Positions 1 to 8,517 are shown, numbered from the stretch's first letter. The stretch: DNA of 51,891 bases from Streptomyces alboflavus (GCF_000716675.1 NZ_JNXT01000060.1:1-51891); one strand, 5' to 3'. Translations and numbers: made by a program. The notes: a model not told the origin generated them from the letters alone.

Positions 1-890
1 GCCCCCCCCCCCCCCCCCCCCCCCCCGGCCCCCCCCCCCGCCCCCCGCCACGCCCCCCCCGCATCAAGCCGCCCCGCGGCAACCTCCCCCGCCAGCCACG
101 CCAGGTCCCGCCCCAACCCCGCACACCCCAGCAGAAAGAAGCTCACGATCGACCGGTCGTGCCGCCCCTGGTCCCCGTACAGCACCCCGTGCGCGAAGTG
201 CTCGTCGTCCCCACCCGAGTGCCCCACGGCGACCAGCACCCCACCCTCCGCCAACTTCTCGTACGCGGAGACGAGTTGCCGCCCACCGACGAGATCGACG
301 ACGCCGTCCAGCGGCGCGTCGACCTCCTCGGGGTCCCCGACGACGGCGTGCGCGCCGAGCGCCCGCAGCGACTCGCCCCGCGCACCCGGATCGCCGGTCG
401 AGGCGACGACGTACGCACCACCTCGCCGGGCGAGCTGCACGGCGTACCGCCCGACCCCGCCCGTCGCCCCGGTGACCAGGACCCGCCGCCCGAGCAGCGG
501 CCCCACCCGGTGCAGGGCCCGCAGCGCGCTCGCCCCGGCGACGGGGATCGCACTGATGGCGCCGAGGTCGGCCCCGTCCGGCACGGCACCCATGAACCCC
601 GTGTCCACGGCGCGGAGTTCGGCCCATCCACCCGCCTCGCCGAGGGTCACCACGGGGGTGCCGACCGGGGGCCCGGAGCCGTCGGCGGCGGCCCGCTCGA
701 CGTGTCCGGCGGCGTCCCAGCCGAGGACGGCGCCGGGCGCGGCACCGGGCAGGACGCTCGCGACCTCGCCGTAGTTGAGGGAGGTCGCGGCGACCCGGAC
801 CAGGGCCTGGTGCGGGGCGGGTTCGGGGTCGGGCGCGGTGCCGAGACGGAGTCCGGCGGAGGCGTCGGGGTCGACGAGGAGAGCACGCAT
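1..890 (-). CDS. MDR-family zinc-binding/quinone oxidoreductase, 3' end missing
   Basis: About 280 recognisable residues of a medium-chain dehydrogenase/reductase. After the ATG at 890 come the N-terminal GroES-like fold (start [10 protein letters not shown]) and a Rossmann segment with the nucleotide-binding motif [20 protein letters not shown], followed by [18 protein letters not shown]. This points to an NAD(P)H-dependent soluble oxidoreductase of the quinone reductase/zinc-less ADH group; the substrate cannot be told. The frame is open to the window edge. Family-like sequence persists to [10 protein letters not shown] (about position 45) and then becomes nearly pure glycine, encoded by poly-G, so the last 30 or so residues are lost or replaced by an end artefact. 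It is divergent from the TetR gene at 1059, which probably represses it through the palindrome between them. Confidence 0.8.
   Translation of the reverse strand, partial: MRALLVDPDASAGLRLGTAPDPEPAPHQALVRVAATSLNYGEVASVLPGAAPGAVLGWDAAGHVERAAADGSGPPVGTPVVTLGEAGGWAELRAVDTGFMGAVPDGADLGAISAIPVAGASALRALHRVGPLLGRRVLVTGATGGVGRYAVQLARRGGAYVVASTGDPGARGESLRALGAHAVVGDPEEVDAPLDGVVDLVGGRQLVSAYEKLAEGGVLVAVGHSGGDDEHFAHGVLYGDQGRHDRSIVSFFLLGCAGLGRDLAWLAGEVAAGRLDAGGAWRGAGGGAGGGGGGGG
2..46. other. Poly-C end tract, probable assembly artefact
   Basis: Twenty-five consecutive C residues, then GG, eleven C, G and six C. In the frame of the overlapping oxidoreductase this reads as polyglycine exactly where a normal C-terminal helix is expected. 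Poly-G (poly-C on this strand) at a contig end is typical of dark-cycle reads on two-colour Illumina machines. A true biological tract is possible but less likely. Confidence 0.6.
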
Positions 891-1001
891 GACGAAGTCA
901 CCTTTCACAGGCACGACAGGGCAGGCGGAGCAGACAGAGCGCCACAGCGCGGGGCAGGGCGGGGCGCAGCCCGGCGGCGCCGAACCGCGGCGCAGCCATA
1001 G

Positions 1002-1016
1002 TGCCACTCAGTGGCA
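1002..1016. promoter_or_regulatory. Palindrome, candidate TetR operator
   Basis: TGCCACT-C-AGTGGCA is a perfect 7-1-7 inverted repeat lying between the divergent oxidoreductase and TetR genes, 42 bp upstream of the TetR start. Position and symmetry fit autoregulation plus control of the oxidoreductase. Binding by this particular protein is inferred. Confidence 0.55.
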
Positions 1017-1046
1017 GAAGCCATCAAGGGGCATTGGCTACCGGGC

Positions 1047-1061
1047 TACACTCCCCGCATG
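1047..1061 (+). promoter_or_regulatory. -10 element placing a leaderless start on the TetR gene
   Basis: TACACT at 1047-1052 is followed by seven bases and then ATG at 1059, the spacing expected when transcription starts at the A of the start codon. No Shine-Dalgarno sequence precedes this ATG, which supports a leaderless mRNA. Confidence 0.5.
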
Positions 1062-1721
1062 GACTCCGCCCGCCCCGCCCCCCAGCTCCCGCTGCGCGAA
1101 CGCAAGAAGCTCCGCACCCGGCAGGCCCTGGTCGACTCCGCCCTGGTGCTGTTCACGGAGCGCGGCTTCGACGGCGTCACGCTGGACGAGCTCTGCGACA
1201 CCGTGGAGGTGTCGAAGCGGACCTTCTTCCGGACGTTCACCAGCAAGGAGGACGTGGCCTGCGCACCGCTGCACGACCTGTGGACGGCGTTCCTGGAGGA
1301 GTTGGAGCAGGCGCGGCCGCAGGGCGGGCCGCTGCACGAGCTGCTGCGTGACGTCCTGCTCGGCACGCTCGACCGGATGCCCGGCGAGGAGTGGGCGCAC
1401 CGCGTGCTCCTGAGCCGCCGTCTCGCCGCGCGGAACCCGTCGATGGACGCGCACGGCCTCGCGTTCTGCGACCGCACCGGCCGGGCCGCCCTGGACATCG
1501 TCGTACGCCGCTTCGAGCTCGGCGGCGTCCCGGACGACCCGGACCACCTCCGCGCGCGGCTGGCCGTGGACCTGCTCGTGGCCGCCTGGCACCGCGGCCT
1601 GGACTCATGGACGACCGGCGCGCCCGCGCCCGAACGGGCCGCTCTGGCCGCCGCGTTCCGCCGGGCGAGCGCGGCCGCGCCGGAGAGCCTGGCGCTCACC
1701 GCGCGCACCGGGCCCGCCTGA
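1059..1721 (+). CDS. TetR-family transcriptional regulator
   Basis: 220 residues. An N-terminal helix-turn-helix is clear (RQALVDSALVLFTERGFDGV then CDTVEVSKRTFFRTFTSKED), and the rest is a helical ligand-binding domain of unrecognised specificity. The start MDSARPAPQL was chosen because the upstream in-frame ATG at 1011 lies inside the operator palindrome and because the -10 box sits seven bases before 1059. It is divergent from the truncated oxidoreductase, the usual pairing of a TetR repressor with its target. It ends at a run of 11-bp repeats and a terminator shared with ilvE. Confidence 0.9.
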   Translation: MDSARPAPQLPLRERKKLRTRQALVDSALVLFTERGFDGVTLDELCDTVEVSKRTFFRTFTSKEDVACAPLHDLWTAFLEELEQARPQGGPLHELLRDVLLGTLDRMPGEEWAHRVLLSRRLAARNPSMDAHGLAFCDRTGRAALDIVVRRFELGGVPDDPDHLRARLAVDLLVAAWHRGLDSWTTGAPAPERAALAAAFRRASAAAPESLALTARTGPA

Positions 1722-1728
1722 AGCAACC

Positions 1729-1804
1729 CGGAAGCGGCACGGAAGCGGCGCAGAGGCGACGCAGAAACCGCGCAGAAGCGGCATGGAACGGCACAGAAAC
1801 GGCA
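1729..1804. repeat. Degenerate 11-bp tandem repeat, seven copies
   Basis: Units such as CGGAAGCGGCA, CGGAAGCGGCG, CAGAGGCGACG, CAGAAACCGCG, CAGAAGCGGCA, TGGAACGGCA (10 bp) and CAGAAACGGCA run head to tail from just after the TetR stop codon to the terminator. The period equals one helical turn. Function unknown; slippage-generated filler is the null explanation. Confidence 0.6.
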
Positions 1805-1805
1805 C

Positions 1806-1844
1806 GGAGGCCGGGTCCGGCAGCGACTGCCGGGCCCGGCCTCC
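1806..1844. terminator. Bidirectional terminator between TetR gene and ilvE
   Basis: Eighteen-bp arms (GGAGGCCGGGTCCGGCAG and its complement with a single G.T) enclose a 3-nt loop. The two flanking genes converge on it. There is no U-tract, as is usual in Streptomyces. Confidence 0.75.
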
Positions 1845-1868
1845 GTGGCCGTACGGTGCGGGAAGGAC

Positions 1869-2957
1869 TCAGCCCAGGCGGTGCATCCACCCGTGCGGGT
1901 CCGCCGCGACACCCCGCTGCACGTCGAGCAGCGCGTCCCGCAGCTTCATCGTGACCTCGCCGGGCGCGCCGTCGCTCTGCGTCCACTCGCCCCGGGCGGA
2001 CTTGACCGTGCCGACGGGCGTGATGACGGCGGCGGTGCCGCAGGCGAAGACCTCGGTGAGGGTGCCGTTCGCGGTGTCGGCCTGCCACTGGTCGATGGAG
2101 ACGCGGCCCTCCTCGGAGGTGTAGCCGAGGTCGCGGGCGACGGAGAGGAGGGAGTCGCGGGTGATCCCGGCGAGCAGGGAGCCGGTCAACTCGGGGGTGA
2201 CGATCTTGTCGCCGTACACGAAGTACAGGTTCATGCCGCCCAGTTCCTCGACCCACTTGTGCTCGACGGCGTCGAGGTAGGCGACCTGGTCGCAGCCCTT
2301 CTCGGCGGCCTCGGCCTGGGCGAGCAGGGACGCGGCGTAGTTGCCGCCGGTCTTGGCGTCGCCCATGCCACCGGGGACGGCGCGCACGCGGTCCTCGGAG
2401 AGCCAGATGGAGACGGGCTTGACGCCGCCGGGGAAGTAGGCGCCGGCGGGCGAGGCGATGACGACGAAGAGGTACTCGTTGGCGGGCTTCACACCGAGCC
2501 CGGCCTCCGTGGCGATCATGAACGGGCGCAGGTACAGCGACTCCTCGCCGCCGTGCGCGGGCACCCAGTCGATGTCCTGTCGGACCAGCGCGTCACAGGC
2601 GTCGAGGAAGGTCTCGACGGGCAGCTCCGGCATGGCCATGCGGCGGGCGGAGGCCTGGAAGCGCCGGGCGTTGGCCTCGGGGCGGAACAGGGCGACGGAG
2701 CCGTCGGGCTGGCGGTAGGCCTTGAGGCCCTCGAAGATCTCCTGGGCGTAGTGCAGGACGGTCGTCGCCGGGTCCAGGGCGAGCGGGCCGTACGGCACGA
2801 GCTGGCCGTCGTGCCAGCCGCGGCCCTCCGTCCAGCGGATGGTCACCATGTGGTCGGTGAAGTGGCGGCCGAACCCGGGGCTGGCCAGGACCGCCTCGCG
2901 CTCCTTGGCGGAGACCGGGGTCGAGGAGGGCTTGAGCTCGATCGTGGGCGTCGTCAT
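1869..2957 (-). CDS. ilvE: Branched-chain amino acid aminotransferase
   Basis: 362 residues, fold-type IV PLP enzyme that interconverts valine, leucine and isoleucine with their 2-oxo acids, the last step of branched-chain amino acid synthesis. The PLP lysine is K202 in [22 protein letters not shown] and [10 protein letters not shown] are further family motifs. The start [10 protein letters not shown] follows a good ribosome site (GAAGGA) on the minus strand. The frame stays open 33 codons further upstream to a GTG at 3056, which lies directly below a candidate -10 box, so a longer leaderless form cannot be excluded. It is downstream of leuB but separated from it by a terminator, so it probably uses its own promoter. 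Confidence 0.97.
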   Translation of the reverse strand: MTTPTIELKPSSTPVSAKEREAVLASPGFGRHFTDHMVTIRWTEGRGWHDGQLVPYGPLALDPATTVLHYAQEIFEGLKAYRQPDGSVALFRPEANARRFQASARRMAMPELPVETFLDACDALVRQDIDWVPAHGGEESLYLRPFMIATEAGLGVKPANEYLFVVIASPAGAYFPGGVKPVSIWLSEDRVRAVPGGMGDAKTGGNYAASLLAQAEAAEKGCDQVAYLDAVEHKWVEELGGMNLYFVYGDKIVTPELTGSLLAGITRDSLLSVARDLGYTSEEGRVSIDQWQADTANGTLTEVFACGTAAVITPVGTVKSARGEWTQSDGAPGEVTMKLRDALLDVQRGVAADPHGWMHRLG

Positions 2958-3061
2958 GGTTGCGTGTCCTTCACCGGTTTGTGTGTGACGGACCGCGCCG
3001 AGACCCGTACGCGCGCTGCTCGCGGCGTCCGGGCGTGCGCCGTTTCGCGGCCCCACGTTCG

Positions 3062-3090
3062 ATTATCGCTCGTGGGACGACCTGGACGAA
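3062..3090 (-). promoter_or_regulatory. Candidate ilvE promoter
   Basis: On the minus strand TTCGTC (3090-3085) and GATAAT (3067-3062) are 17 bp apart. Transcription would start near 3055, giving a leader of about 98 nt before the ATG at 2957. Confidence 0.4.
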
Positions 3091-3146
3091 ACGGCGGCCT
3101 GGGGCGGCCCTGGGTTCGATGGTGACACCCGGGGACCGCAAACGAG

Positions 3147-3179
3147 AAGCCGCCGGGTGCGCGTGCGACCCGGCGGCTT
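3147..3179 (-). terminator. leuB terminator
   Basis: Perfect 12-bp stem (AAGCCGCCGGGT / ACCCGGCGGCTT) with a 9-nt loop, 28 bp past the leuB stop codon. Confidence 0.8.
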
Positions 3180-3206
3180 GCTGTGACGGAGCTGGTGGCC
3201 GGCGGA

Positions 3207-4247
3207 TCAGCCCGCTACGCGTACGGCGAGCGCGTCGCCGATCTCGTCGGTGGTACGAGTGGTGTCCCCGCGTCCGCCGAGGTCGGCGGAGACGGCCTCC
3301 TCGACGCGGCCCGCCTCGTTGTCGTACCCGAGGTGGCGCAGGAGCAGGGCGACGGACAGCACGGTGGCGGTCGGGTCGGCCTTGCCCTGGCCCGCGATGT
3401 CGGGCGCCGAGCCGTGCACGGGCTCGAACATCGAGGGGAACTCGCGGCTGGGGTTGATGTTGCCGGAGGCCGCGACGCCGATGCCGCCGGAGACGGCCGC
3501 GGCGAGGTCGGTGATGATGTCGCCGAAGAGGTTGTCGGTGACGATCACGTCGAAGCGGGCGGGGTCGGTGACCAGGTAGATCGTGGCCGCGTCGACGTGG
3601 ATGTAGTCGGTGGTGACCTCGGGGAACTCCTCGGCCACCTTGTTGAAGACGTTCGTCCACAGATGGCCCGCGAAGGCGAGCACGTTGTTCTTGTGGACCA
3701 GCGTGAGCTTCTTGCGCGGGCGGGCCTGCGCGCGGGCGAAGGCGTCCCGGACGACGCGCTCCACACCGAAGGCCGTGTTCACGGAGACCTCGGTGGCGAC
3801 CTCGTGCGGGGTGCCCTTGCGGATGGTGCCGCCGTTGCCGGTGTAGGGGCCCTCGGTGCCCTCGCGCACGACCACGAAGTCGATCTCGGGCTGGCCCGCG
3901 AGCGGCGTGGCCACACCCGGGAGCAGCCGCGAGGGGCGCAGGTTGACGTGGTGGTCGAAGGCGAAGCGGAGCTTGAGCAGGAAGCCGCGCTCCAGGACGC
4001 CGGAGGGGACCGAGGGGTCGCCGATGGCGCCGAGCAGGATGGCGTCGTGCTTCTTGAGGTCCGCGAGGTCGGCGTCGGTGAGGGTCTCACCGGAGGCGTG
4101 ATAGCGGCGGGCCCCGAAGTCGTACTCCTTGGTCTCCAGCTTCACATCCTGCGGGAGGACGGCGTTGAGGACCTTGAGCCCCTGGGCCACGACTTCCTGG
4201 CCGATCCCATCTCCGGGGATCACTGCGAGATTGATGCTGCGAGACAT
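3207..4247 (-). CDS. leuB: 3-isopropylmalate dehydrogenase
   Basis: 346 residues, the short actinobacterial type. It catalyses NAD-dependent oxidative decarboxylation of 3-isopropylmalate in leucine synthesis. Evidence: N-terminal [12 protein letters not shown], the substrate-binding arginine region [38 protein letters not shown] with its metal-binding aspartates, and [20 protein letters not shown] for NAD binding. The start is the ATG of [10 protein letters not shown]. It is divergent from the Tat phosphoesterase, with a 9-3-9 palindrome between them that may be its operator. Confidence 0.97.
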   Translation of the reverse strand: MSRSINLAVIPGDGIGQEVVAQGLKVLNAVLPQDVKLETKEYDFGARRYHASGETLTDADLADLKKHDAILLGAIGDPSVPSGVLERGFLLKLRFAFDHHVNLRPSRLLPGVATPLAGQPEIDFVVVREGTEGPYTGNGGTIRKGTPHEVATEVSVNTAFGVERVVRDAFARAQARPRKKLTLVHKNNVLAFAGHLWTNVFNKVAEEFPEVTTDYIHVDAATIYLVTDPARFDVIVTDNLFGDIITDLAAAVSGGIGVAASGNINPSREFPSMFEPVHGSAPDIAGQGKADPTATVLSVALLLRHLGYDNEAGRVEEAVSADLGGRGDTTRTTDEIGDALAVRVAG

Positions 4248-4284
4248 GACGGCACCGTACTCCTCGTCCCATCCAATGACATTC

Positions 4285-4305
4285 CCTGTCCGTCATACGG
4301 ACAGG
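4285..4305. promoter_or_regulatory. Perfect 9-3-9 palindrome between leuB and the phosphoesterase gene
   Basis: CCTGTCCGT, spacer CAT, ACGGACAGG. It lies 38 bp upstream of leuB and 119 bp upstream of the divergent gene. Perfect symmetry in a divergent promoter region suggests a dimeric regulator. Which regulator is unknown; the nearest leucine-pathway candidate known in Streptomyces is NdgR, but I cannot match its site with confidence. Confidence 0.5.
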
Positions 4306-4423
4306 CGCGTGGCGGACCCGCGGACGGCGGCGGCCGGGTTCCGCGCGTGCGCCACCACATGGACACGCATCCTTCACCTGTACGTCCGGCCTGAGTTGGA
4401 CGCTCCTGGGAAGTTCCCTGGTC

Positions 4424-6013
4424 ATGGACACCCCCAACGTCGGGCTCCCGGAGGAGCTCGCGAGCCGCCTGAGCATGCCGGAGCAGCACGAGTACCTGCG
4501 CGGGAAGCTCTCGCGCCGCAAGGTGCTCGCCAGTTCCTTCGCCACGGCGGGCGTCGCCGGCGGCATCGGCCTGCTCGCGGGCAGCTCGGGCAGCGCGTAC
4601 GCCGAGCGCCCCACCGGCACGGCCCCGCTCGCCGCCCCGCGCGGCCCGGTGAAGGTCGACGGGAGGCTCGTCGCGCCGTTCGGCCGCCATCTCGCCTTCG
4701 GCGCCGACCCGAAGACCCAGATGCGGATCTCCTGGCAGGTGCCGTTCGCGGTCAAGTCCCCTTACGTACGGGTGGGCCTGAAGCCCTGGGAGCTGAGCCG
4801 GAAGATCGAGGCGGAGGTGCGCGACCTGCACACGCCGTCCCTGTCGAAGAAGCTCCCGAAGGTCGAGCAGTACTACCTGCACGTGGCGCTCGACGGCCTG
4901 AAGCCCGGCACGACGTACTACTACGGCGTCGGCCACGACGGCTTCGACCCGGCGTCTCCGGAGCGGATGGCCACGCTCGGCTCGTTCCGCACCGCGCCCG
5001 CGCGCCCGGAGAGGTTCGTGTTCACGGCCTTCGGCGACCAGGGCGTGAGCTACGAGGCGCTGGCCAACGACCAGTTGATCCTCGGCCAGAACCCGTCGTT
5101 CCATCTGCACGCGGGCGACATCTGCTACGCCGACACCACGGGCCACGGCAAGGAGGGCGACAGGTACGACGCCCGCGTGTGGGACCAGTTCCTCGCGCAG
5201 ACCGAGTCGGTGGCGAAGTCCGTGCCGTGGATGGTGACGACCGGCAACCACGACATGGAGGCGTGGTACTCGCCGAACGGCTACGGCGGCCAGTCGGCCC
5301 GCTGGTCGCTGCCCGAGAACGGCTTCGACGCGAAGAACGCGCCGGGCGTCTACTCGTTCCGCTACGGCAACGTCGGCGTCGTCGCCCTGGACGCGAACGA
5401 CGTCTCGTACGAGATCCCCGCCAACAAGGGCTACACGGACGGCAAGCAGACCGCCTGGCTCGACAAGCGGCTCGGGCAGCTGCGCGCCGACGAGGACATC
5501 GACTTCATCGTCGTGTTCTTCCACCACTGCACGTACTCCACGGCGACGCACGGCTCCGACGGCGGGGTGCGCGACGCGTGGCTGCCGCTGTTCACCAGGC
5601 ATCAGGTGGATCTGGTGATCAACGGCCACAACCACGTCTACGAGCGGACCGACGCCGTCAAGGGCGGCGAGGTCGGCAAGCCGGTGCCGGTCGGCGCGTC
5701 GACCGATCCGACGCGCGACGGCATCGTGTACGTCACCGCGGGCGGCGCCGGCAAGGACCTGTACAGCTTCCCGGCCGGGGTCGACGACAGCTACGAGGGC
5801 CACGAGAAGGACGAGGGCACGATCCTCACCTTCCACTGGACCAAGCTGCGCCTGCCCGACCCGGACACGGTGCAGTGGTCACGGGTGCGCTACACCGGCT
5901 TCTCGTTCCTCGCGGTGGAGGTGACGGCCGGGTCCGACCCGAAGCTCACGGTCTCGGCGCTCGCGGAGAGCGGCGAGCGCGTCGACCACTTCGAGATCAG
6001 GCGCGGCAAGTAG
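4424..6013 (+). CDS. Tat-exported purple acid phosphatase-like metallophosphoesterase
   Basis: 529 residues. The twin-arginine signal SRRKVLA (residues 30-36) is followed by a short hydrophobic stretch ending SGSAYA, so the protein is exported folded. An N-terminal fibronectin-like domain (residues ~75-190, ending YYYGVGHDGFD) precedes a two-metal phosphoesterase domain with D205 (FGDQG), D232 and Tyr in GDICYAD, N275-H276-D277 (GNHD), then FFHHCTY and NGHNHVYER. Family members hydrolyse phosphomonoesters outside the cell, so a role in phosphate scavenging is likely but not proven. The next gene converges on it. Confidence 0.92.
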   Translation: MDTPNVGLPEELASRLSMPEQHEYLRGKLSRRKVLASSFATAGVAGGIGLLAGSSGSAYAERPTGTAPLAAPRGPVKVDGRLVAPFGRHLAFGADPKTQMRISWQVPFAVKSPYVRVGLKPWELSRKIEAEVRDLHTPSLSKKLPKVEQYYLHVALDGLKPGTTYYYGVGHDGFDPASPERMATLGSFRTAPARPERFVFTAFGDQGVSYEALANDQLILGQNPSFHLHAGDICYADTTGHGKEGDRYDARVWDQFLAQTESVAKSVPWMVTTGNHDMEAWYSPNGYGGQSARWSLPENGFDAKNAPGVYSFRYGNVGVVALDANDVSYEIPANKGYTDGKQTAWLDKRLGQLRADEDIDFIVVFFHHCTYSTATHGSDGGVRDAWLPLFTRHQVDLVINGHNHVYERTDAVKGGEVGKPVPVGASTDPTRDGIVYVTAGGAGKDLYSFPAGVDDSYEGHEKDEGTILTFHWTKLRLPDPDTVQWSRVRYTGFSFLAVEVTAGSDPKLTVSALAESGERVDHFEIRRGK

Positions 6014-6049
6014 CGCGGGACGGCTGCGGGCAGCGCGGGCGGGCGGGGC

Positions 6050-6178
6050 TCAGTGCCCCGTCTCGCCGCCGTTGTCCCTGCGGTCGAGGGCGCGCTGCAG
6101 GGCGGCGGCGGCGTTCTTGCGCTCGGACTCGCTGGGGCGGACGGCGTGGCGGACTCGGCGGGCGGTCGTCTCGGCCAT
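6050..6178 (-). CDS. 42-residue conserved hypothetical protein
   Basis: A short, highly charged peptide beginning MAETTARRVRHAV and containing ESERKNAAAALQRALDRRDN, mostly predicted helix and basic. A strong ribosome site (AAGGAG) sits 11 bp before the ATG, and codon use is typical of the genus. I recall near-identical small proteins in other Streptomyces, but no function. It is preceded by an unusually AT-rich upstream region of about 280 bp, which suggests real regulation. Confidence 0.75.
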   Translation of the reverse strand: MAETTARRVRHAVRPSESERKNAAAALQRALDRRDNGGETGH

Positions 6179-6460
6179 GGGAAATCGACTCCTTAGATCG
6201 CATCCGGGAGTGCGGATCCACGTACGTACGGTCGTACGCGGAAATAGGGAGGGTTACGAGACGCCAGAAGGGCGGGGAGCGCGGGCCGCAGGGTTCGCCT
6301 GCGCGGGGCCCGGCTCGCAGCCGCCAATCGCTTGATCGAGCGAGACGTTCGGCTCCTACAAAGCTAAGACAGCTTCGCTCACTTGTCTCTACAATTACTC
6401 GGGCTTCCTACTATCTGAGACGGCTCCCACCGGGTCGACCGCCTCCTCTTCCGTTTCGGG
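6179..6460. promoter_or_regulatory. AT-richer intergenic region upstream of the 42-residue gene
   Basis: 282 bp without a gene. Around 6340-6420 the base composition drops to roughly half G+C, far below the flanks. It contains the inverted repeat AAGCT-AAGAC-AGCTT (6361-6375) and, on the minus strand, a GAGACA / TAGCTT pair 17 bp apart that could be a promoter reading into the small gene. No tRNA-like or other RNA structure could be recognised. Confidence 0.4.
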
Positions 6461-7363
6461 TCACGCGCGCAGCGCCCGCAGTTCCCGGATCAGGGCCCGG
6501 ACGGCCAGCGATCCGGCCAGCTCCGGCGTGGTGACATAGCCCACCGAGCGTGTCGGTCTGTCGGCGCCGAGATCGGTGATCTGCACCGTCGGGGGCGCTC
6601 CGGTCAGGGACAGGGCGGGCATGATCGCCATGGCGTGCCCGGCGCTCACCATCGCGAGCACCGCACCGTCGTCCTCGGTCTGCGTGGTCGCCCGCGGGAT
6701 CCAGTCCTGGCCCGCCCACCAGTCGCGGGTGTACGAGGTGCAGTTCTCGGCCCAGTCCACCAGCGGCAGGGAGCGCGGGTCGGGGTGCCCGGCCGGGTGC
6801 ACGAAGGAGTAGGGCTCCTCGACGAGCACATCGCCGACAAGGCCCTGCGGGATCGGCGAGGTGGTGCCGATGGTGGCGATGCCGAGGTCCGCGCGCCCGT
6901 CGGCGACCTCGCCCGCGGTGCCGCGGCCCAGCTCGCGGACGACGCGGACCTCGGGCTCAAGGCCGGGGTGGCGGGCCCGCAGGTTCGCGAGGGCGGGCGG
7001 GAGCAGGTGCAGGGCGGCGCTGCGGAAGGCGGCGACGCGGAGGGGTCCGGTGAGGGTGGGCGCCCCGGGGCCGCTGCCGTCCGCGGCACCTGCCGCACCT
7101 CTGGTCTCGGCGACGAGGGTCTCCAGGAGCCGCAGCACGCGGCGCGCGTGGGCGGCGGCCCGCTCGCCCGCCGGGGTGGGCGTTGCGCCCTTGCGGCCGC
7201 GTTCGAAGAGCACCGCGCCGAGCTTGTGCTCCGTGCCGCGCACGGAGTGCGACACCGCCGACTGCGTGAGGCCGAGGTCCCGGGCGGCGCCGGAGAAGCT
7301 CCGGGCGCGCTCGACGGCGACGATGATCCGCAGCTCGTGCGGGGCGAGGTCGGGCTCGGCCAC
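6461..7363 (-). CDS. LysR-family transcriptional regulator
   Basis: 300 residues. The N-terminal winged helix-turn-helix is clear (FSGAARDLGLTQSAVSHSVR followed by LFERGRKGATPTPAGERA), and a periplasmic-binding-like effector domain follows from about residue 105. It is divergent from the NADP-dependent oxidoreductase at 7488, the classical layout for a LysR activator and its target, with phased CCATGA half-sites between them. The effector is unknown. Confidence 0.92.
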   Translation of the reverse strand: MAEPDLAPHELRIIVAVERARSFSGAARDLGLTQSAVSHSVRGTEHKLGAVLFERGRKGATPTPAGERAAAHARRVLRLLETLVAETRGAAGAADGSGPGAPTLTGPLRVAAFRSAALHLLPPALANLRARHPGLEPEVRVVRELGRGTAGEVADGRADLGIATIGTTSPIPQGLVGDVLVEEPYSFVHPAGHPDPRSLPLVDWAENCTSYTRDWWAGQDWIPRATTQTEDDGAVLAMVSAGHAMAIMPALSLTGAPPTVQITDLGADRPTRSVGYVTTPELAGSLAVRALIRELRALRA

Positions 7364-7393
7364 CGGTTCCCACCTGGTCCTGTCTGGTTCGTG

Positions 7394-7439
7394 TCATGGA
7401 TTCCCATGAGGAGCGCTCATGCTTCGGCGCGTTCCATGA
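7394..7439. promoter_or_regulatory. Phased CCATGA half-sites, candidate LysR binding region
   Basis: A perfect inverted repeat TCATGG-ATTC-CCATGA occupies 7394-7409, and a further CCATGA starts at 7434, exactly 30 bp (about three helical turns) from the CCATGA at 7404. The region lies between the LysR gene and its divergent neighbour, as expected for a tetrameric LysR protein. Confidence 0.5.
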
Positions 7440-7487
7440 ACCGAACCCTCTGCCGCTCCCCCGCATTCCCCGCCTACGGTCGGCTCC

Positions 7488-8498
7488 ATGAACAGCATCT
7501 CCGGCGCCACCGCCCGCACCGTCCACCAGATCGCCCGCCCGCACGGCTTCCCCACCCCCGACGACTTCGCGTTCGTGGAGTCCGCGGTGCCGGAGCCCGC
7601 GCCGGGCACCGCCCTGGTGGAGAACCTGTACTGGTCCGTCGACCCCTACCACCGCGAGATGATGGACGGCGAGTTCGCCCTGAACGCCCCGCTCGAAGGG
7701 CGCACCATCGGCCGCGTGACCGCCTCCCGGACGCCGGAGATCGCCGAGGGCGAGATCGTCTTCCATCGGCAGGGCTGGCGCACCCACGCGGTGGTCACCC
7801 CGGAGGAGGCCCAGCGGCTTCCGCGCTTCGACGGGGTGCCGCTGTCGGCGCACATGAGCATCCTCGGCGGCACGGGCCTGACGGCGTACGTGGGCCTGAC
7901 CCGGATCGCGAAGCTCCGCGAGGGCGAGGACCTGTTCGTCTCCGCGGCGGCGGGCGGCGTGGGCACGGCCACGGGGCGGCTCGCGCGGGTCATGGGCGCG
8001 GGCCGGATCGTCGGCAGCGCGGGCTCGCCCGCGAAGGTGGCGTACCTGACGGAGCAGGTCGGCTACGACGCCGCCTTCGACTACCACGCGGGTCCCGCCG
8101 TGGACCTGCTCGCGAAGGCGGCCCCCGACGGCGTGGACGTGTACGTCGACAACGTCGGCGGCGAGCAGTTGGAGGCGGCGATCGAGGGGCTGCGGGAGTT
8201 CGGCCGGATCGTGCGGATCGGCACCGTCGCGCAGTACAACGCCCTGGAGCCGCTGTCCGCGCCCCGCAACCTCACCGAGATCGTGGAGAAGAGCCTGCGC
8301 ATGGAGGGCTTCCACGTGCGCAACCACCGTCATCTGCAGGACGAGTTGTACGACTTCGTGGTGCCGCATCTGCAGAGCGGCCGGATCGGCCTCGACGAGA
8401 CGATCGTGGACGGCTTCGACCACATCGTGACGGCGTTCCTGGGGATGCTGCGCGGCGAGAACGTGGGCAAGATGATCATTCGCGCGACACCAGCGTAG
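7488..8498 (+). CDS. NADP-dependent oxidoreductase, prostaglandin/curcumin reductase type
   Basis: 336 residues, zinc-independent medium-chain reductase. YWSVDPYHREMM and the NADPH-binding motif VSAAAGGVGTATGRLA are visible, followed by DVYVDNVGGEQLEAAI. The pattern fits the leukotriene B4 12-hydroxydehydrogenase/CurA group, which reduces the C=C bond of alpha,beta-unsaturated ketones and aldehydes in the cytoplasm. It is probably controlled by the divergent LysR protein. The physiological substrate cannot be inferred. Confidence 0.88.
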   Translation: MNSISGATARTVHQIARPHGFPTPDDFAFVESAVPEPAPGTALVENLYWSVDPYHREMMDGEFALNAPLEGRTIGRVTASRTPEIAEGEIVFHRQGWRTHAVVTPEEAQRLPRFDGVPLSAHMSILGGTGLTAYVGLTRIAKLREGEDLFVSAAAGGVGTATGRLARVMGAGRIVGSAGSPAKVAYLTEQVGYDAAFDYHAGPAVDLLAKAAPDGVDVYVDNVGGEQLEAAIEGLREFGRIVRIGTVAQYNALEPLSAPRNLTEIVEKSLRMEGFHVRNHRHLQDELYDFVVPHLQSGRIGLDETIVDGFDHIVTAFLGMLRGENVGKMIIRATPA

Positions 8499-8517
8499 CC
8501 GTACGGCACGACCGCTG

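Noticed and set aside
1002..1016. The TGCCACTCAGTGGCA palindrome as a BldD box
   Set aside because: It resembles the consensus but misses two fixed positions, and its perfect symmetry beside a TetR gene is better explained as that repressor's operator.
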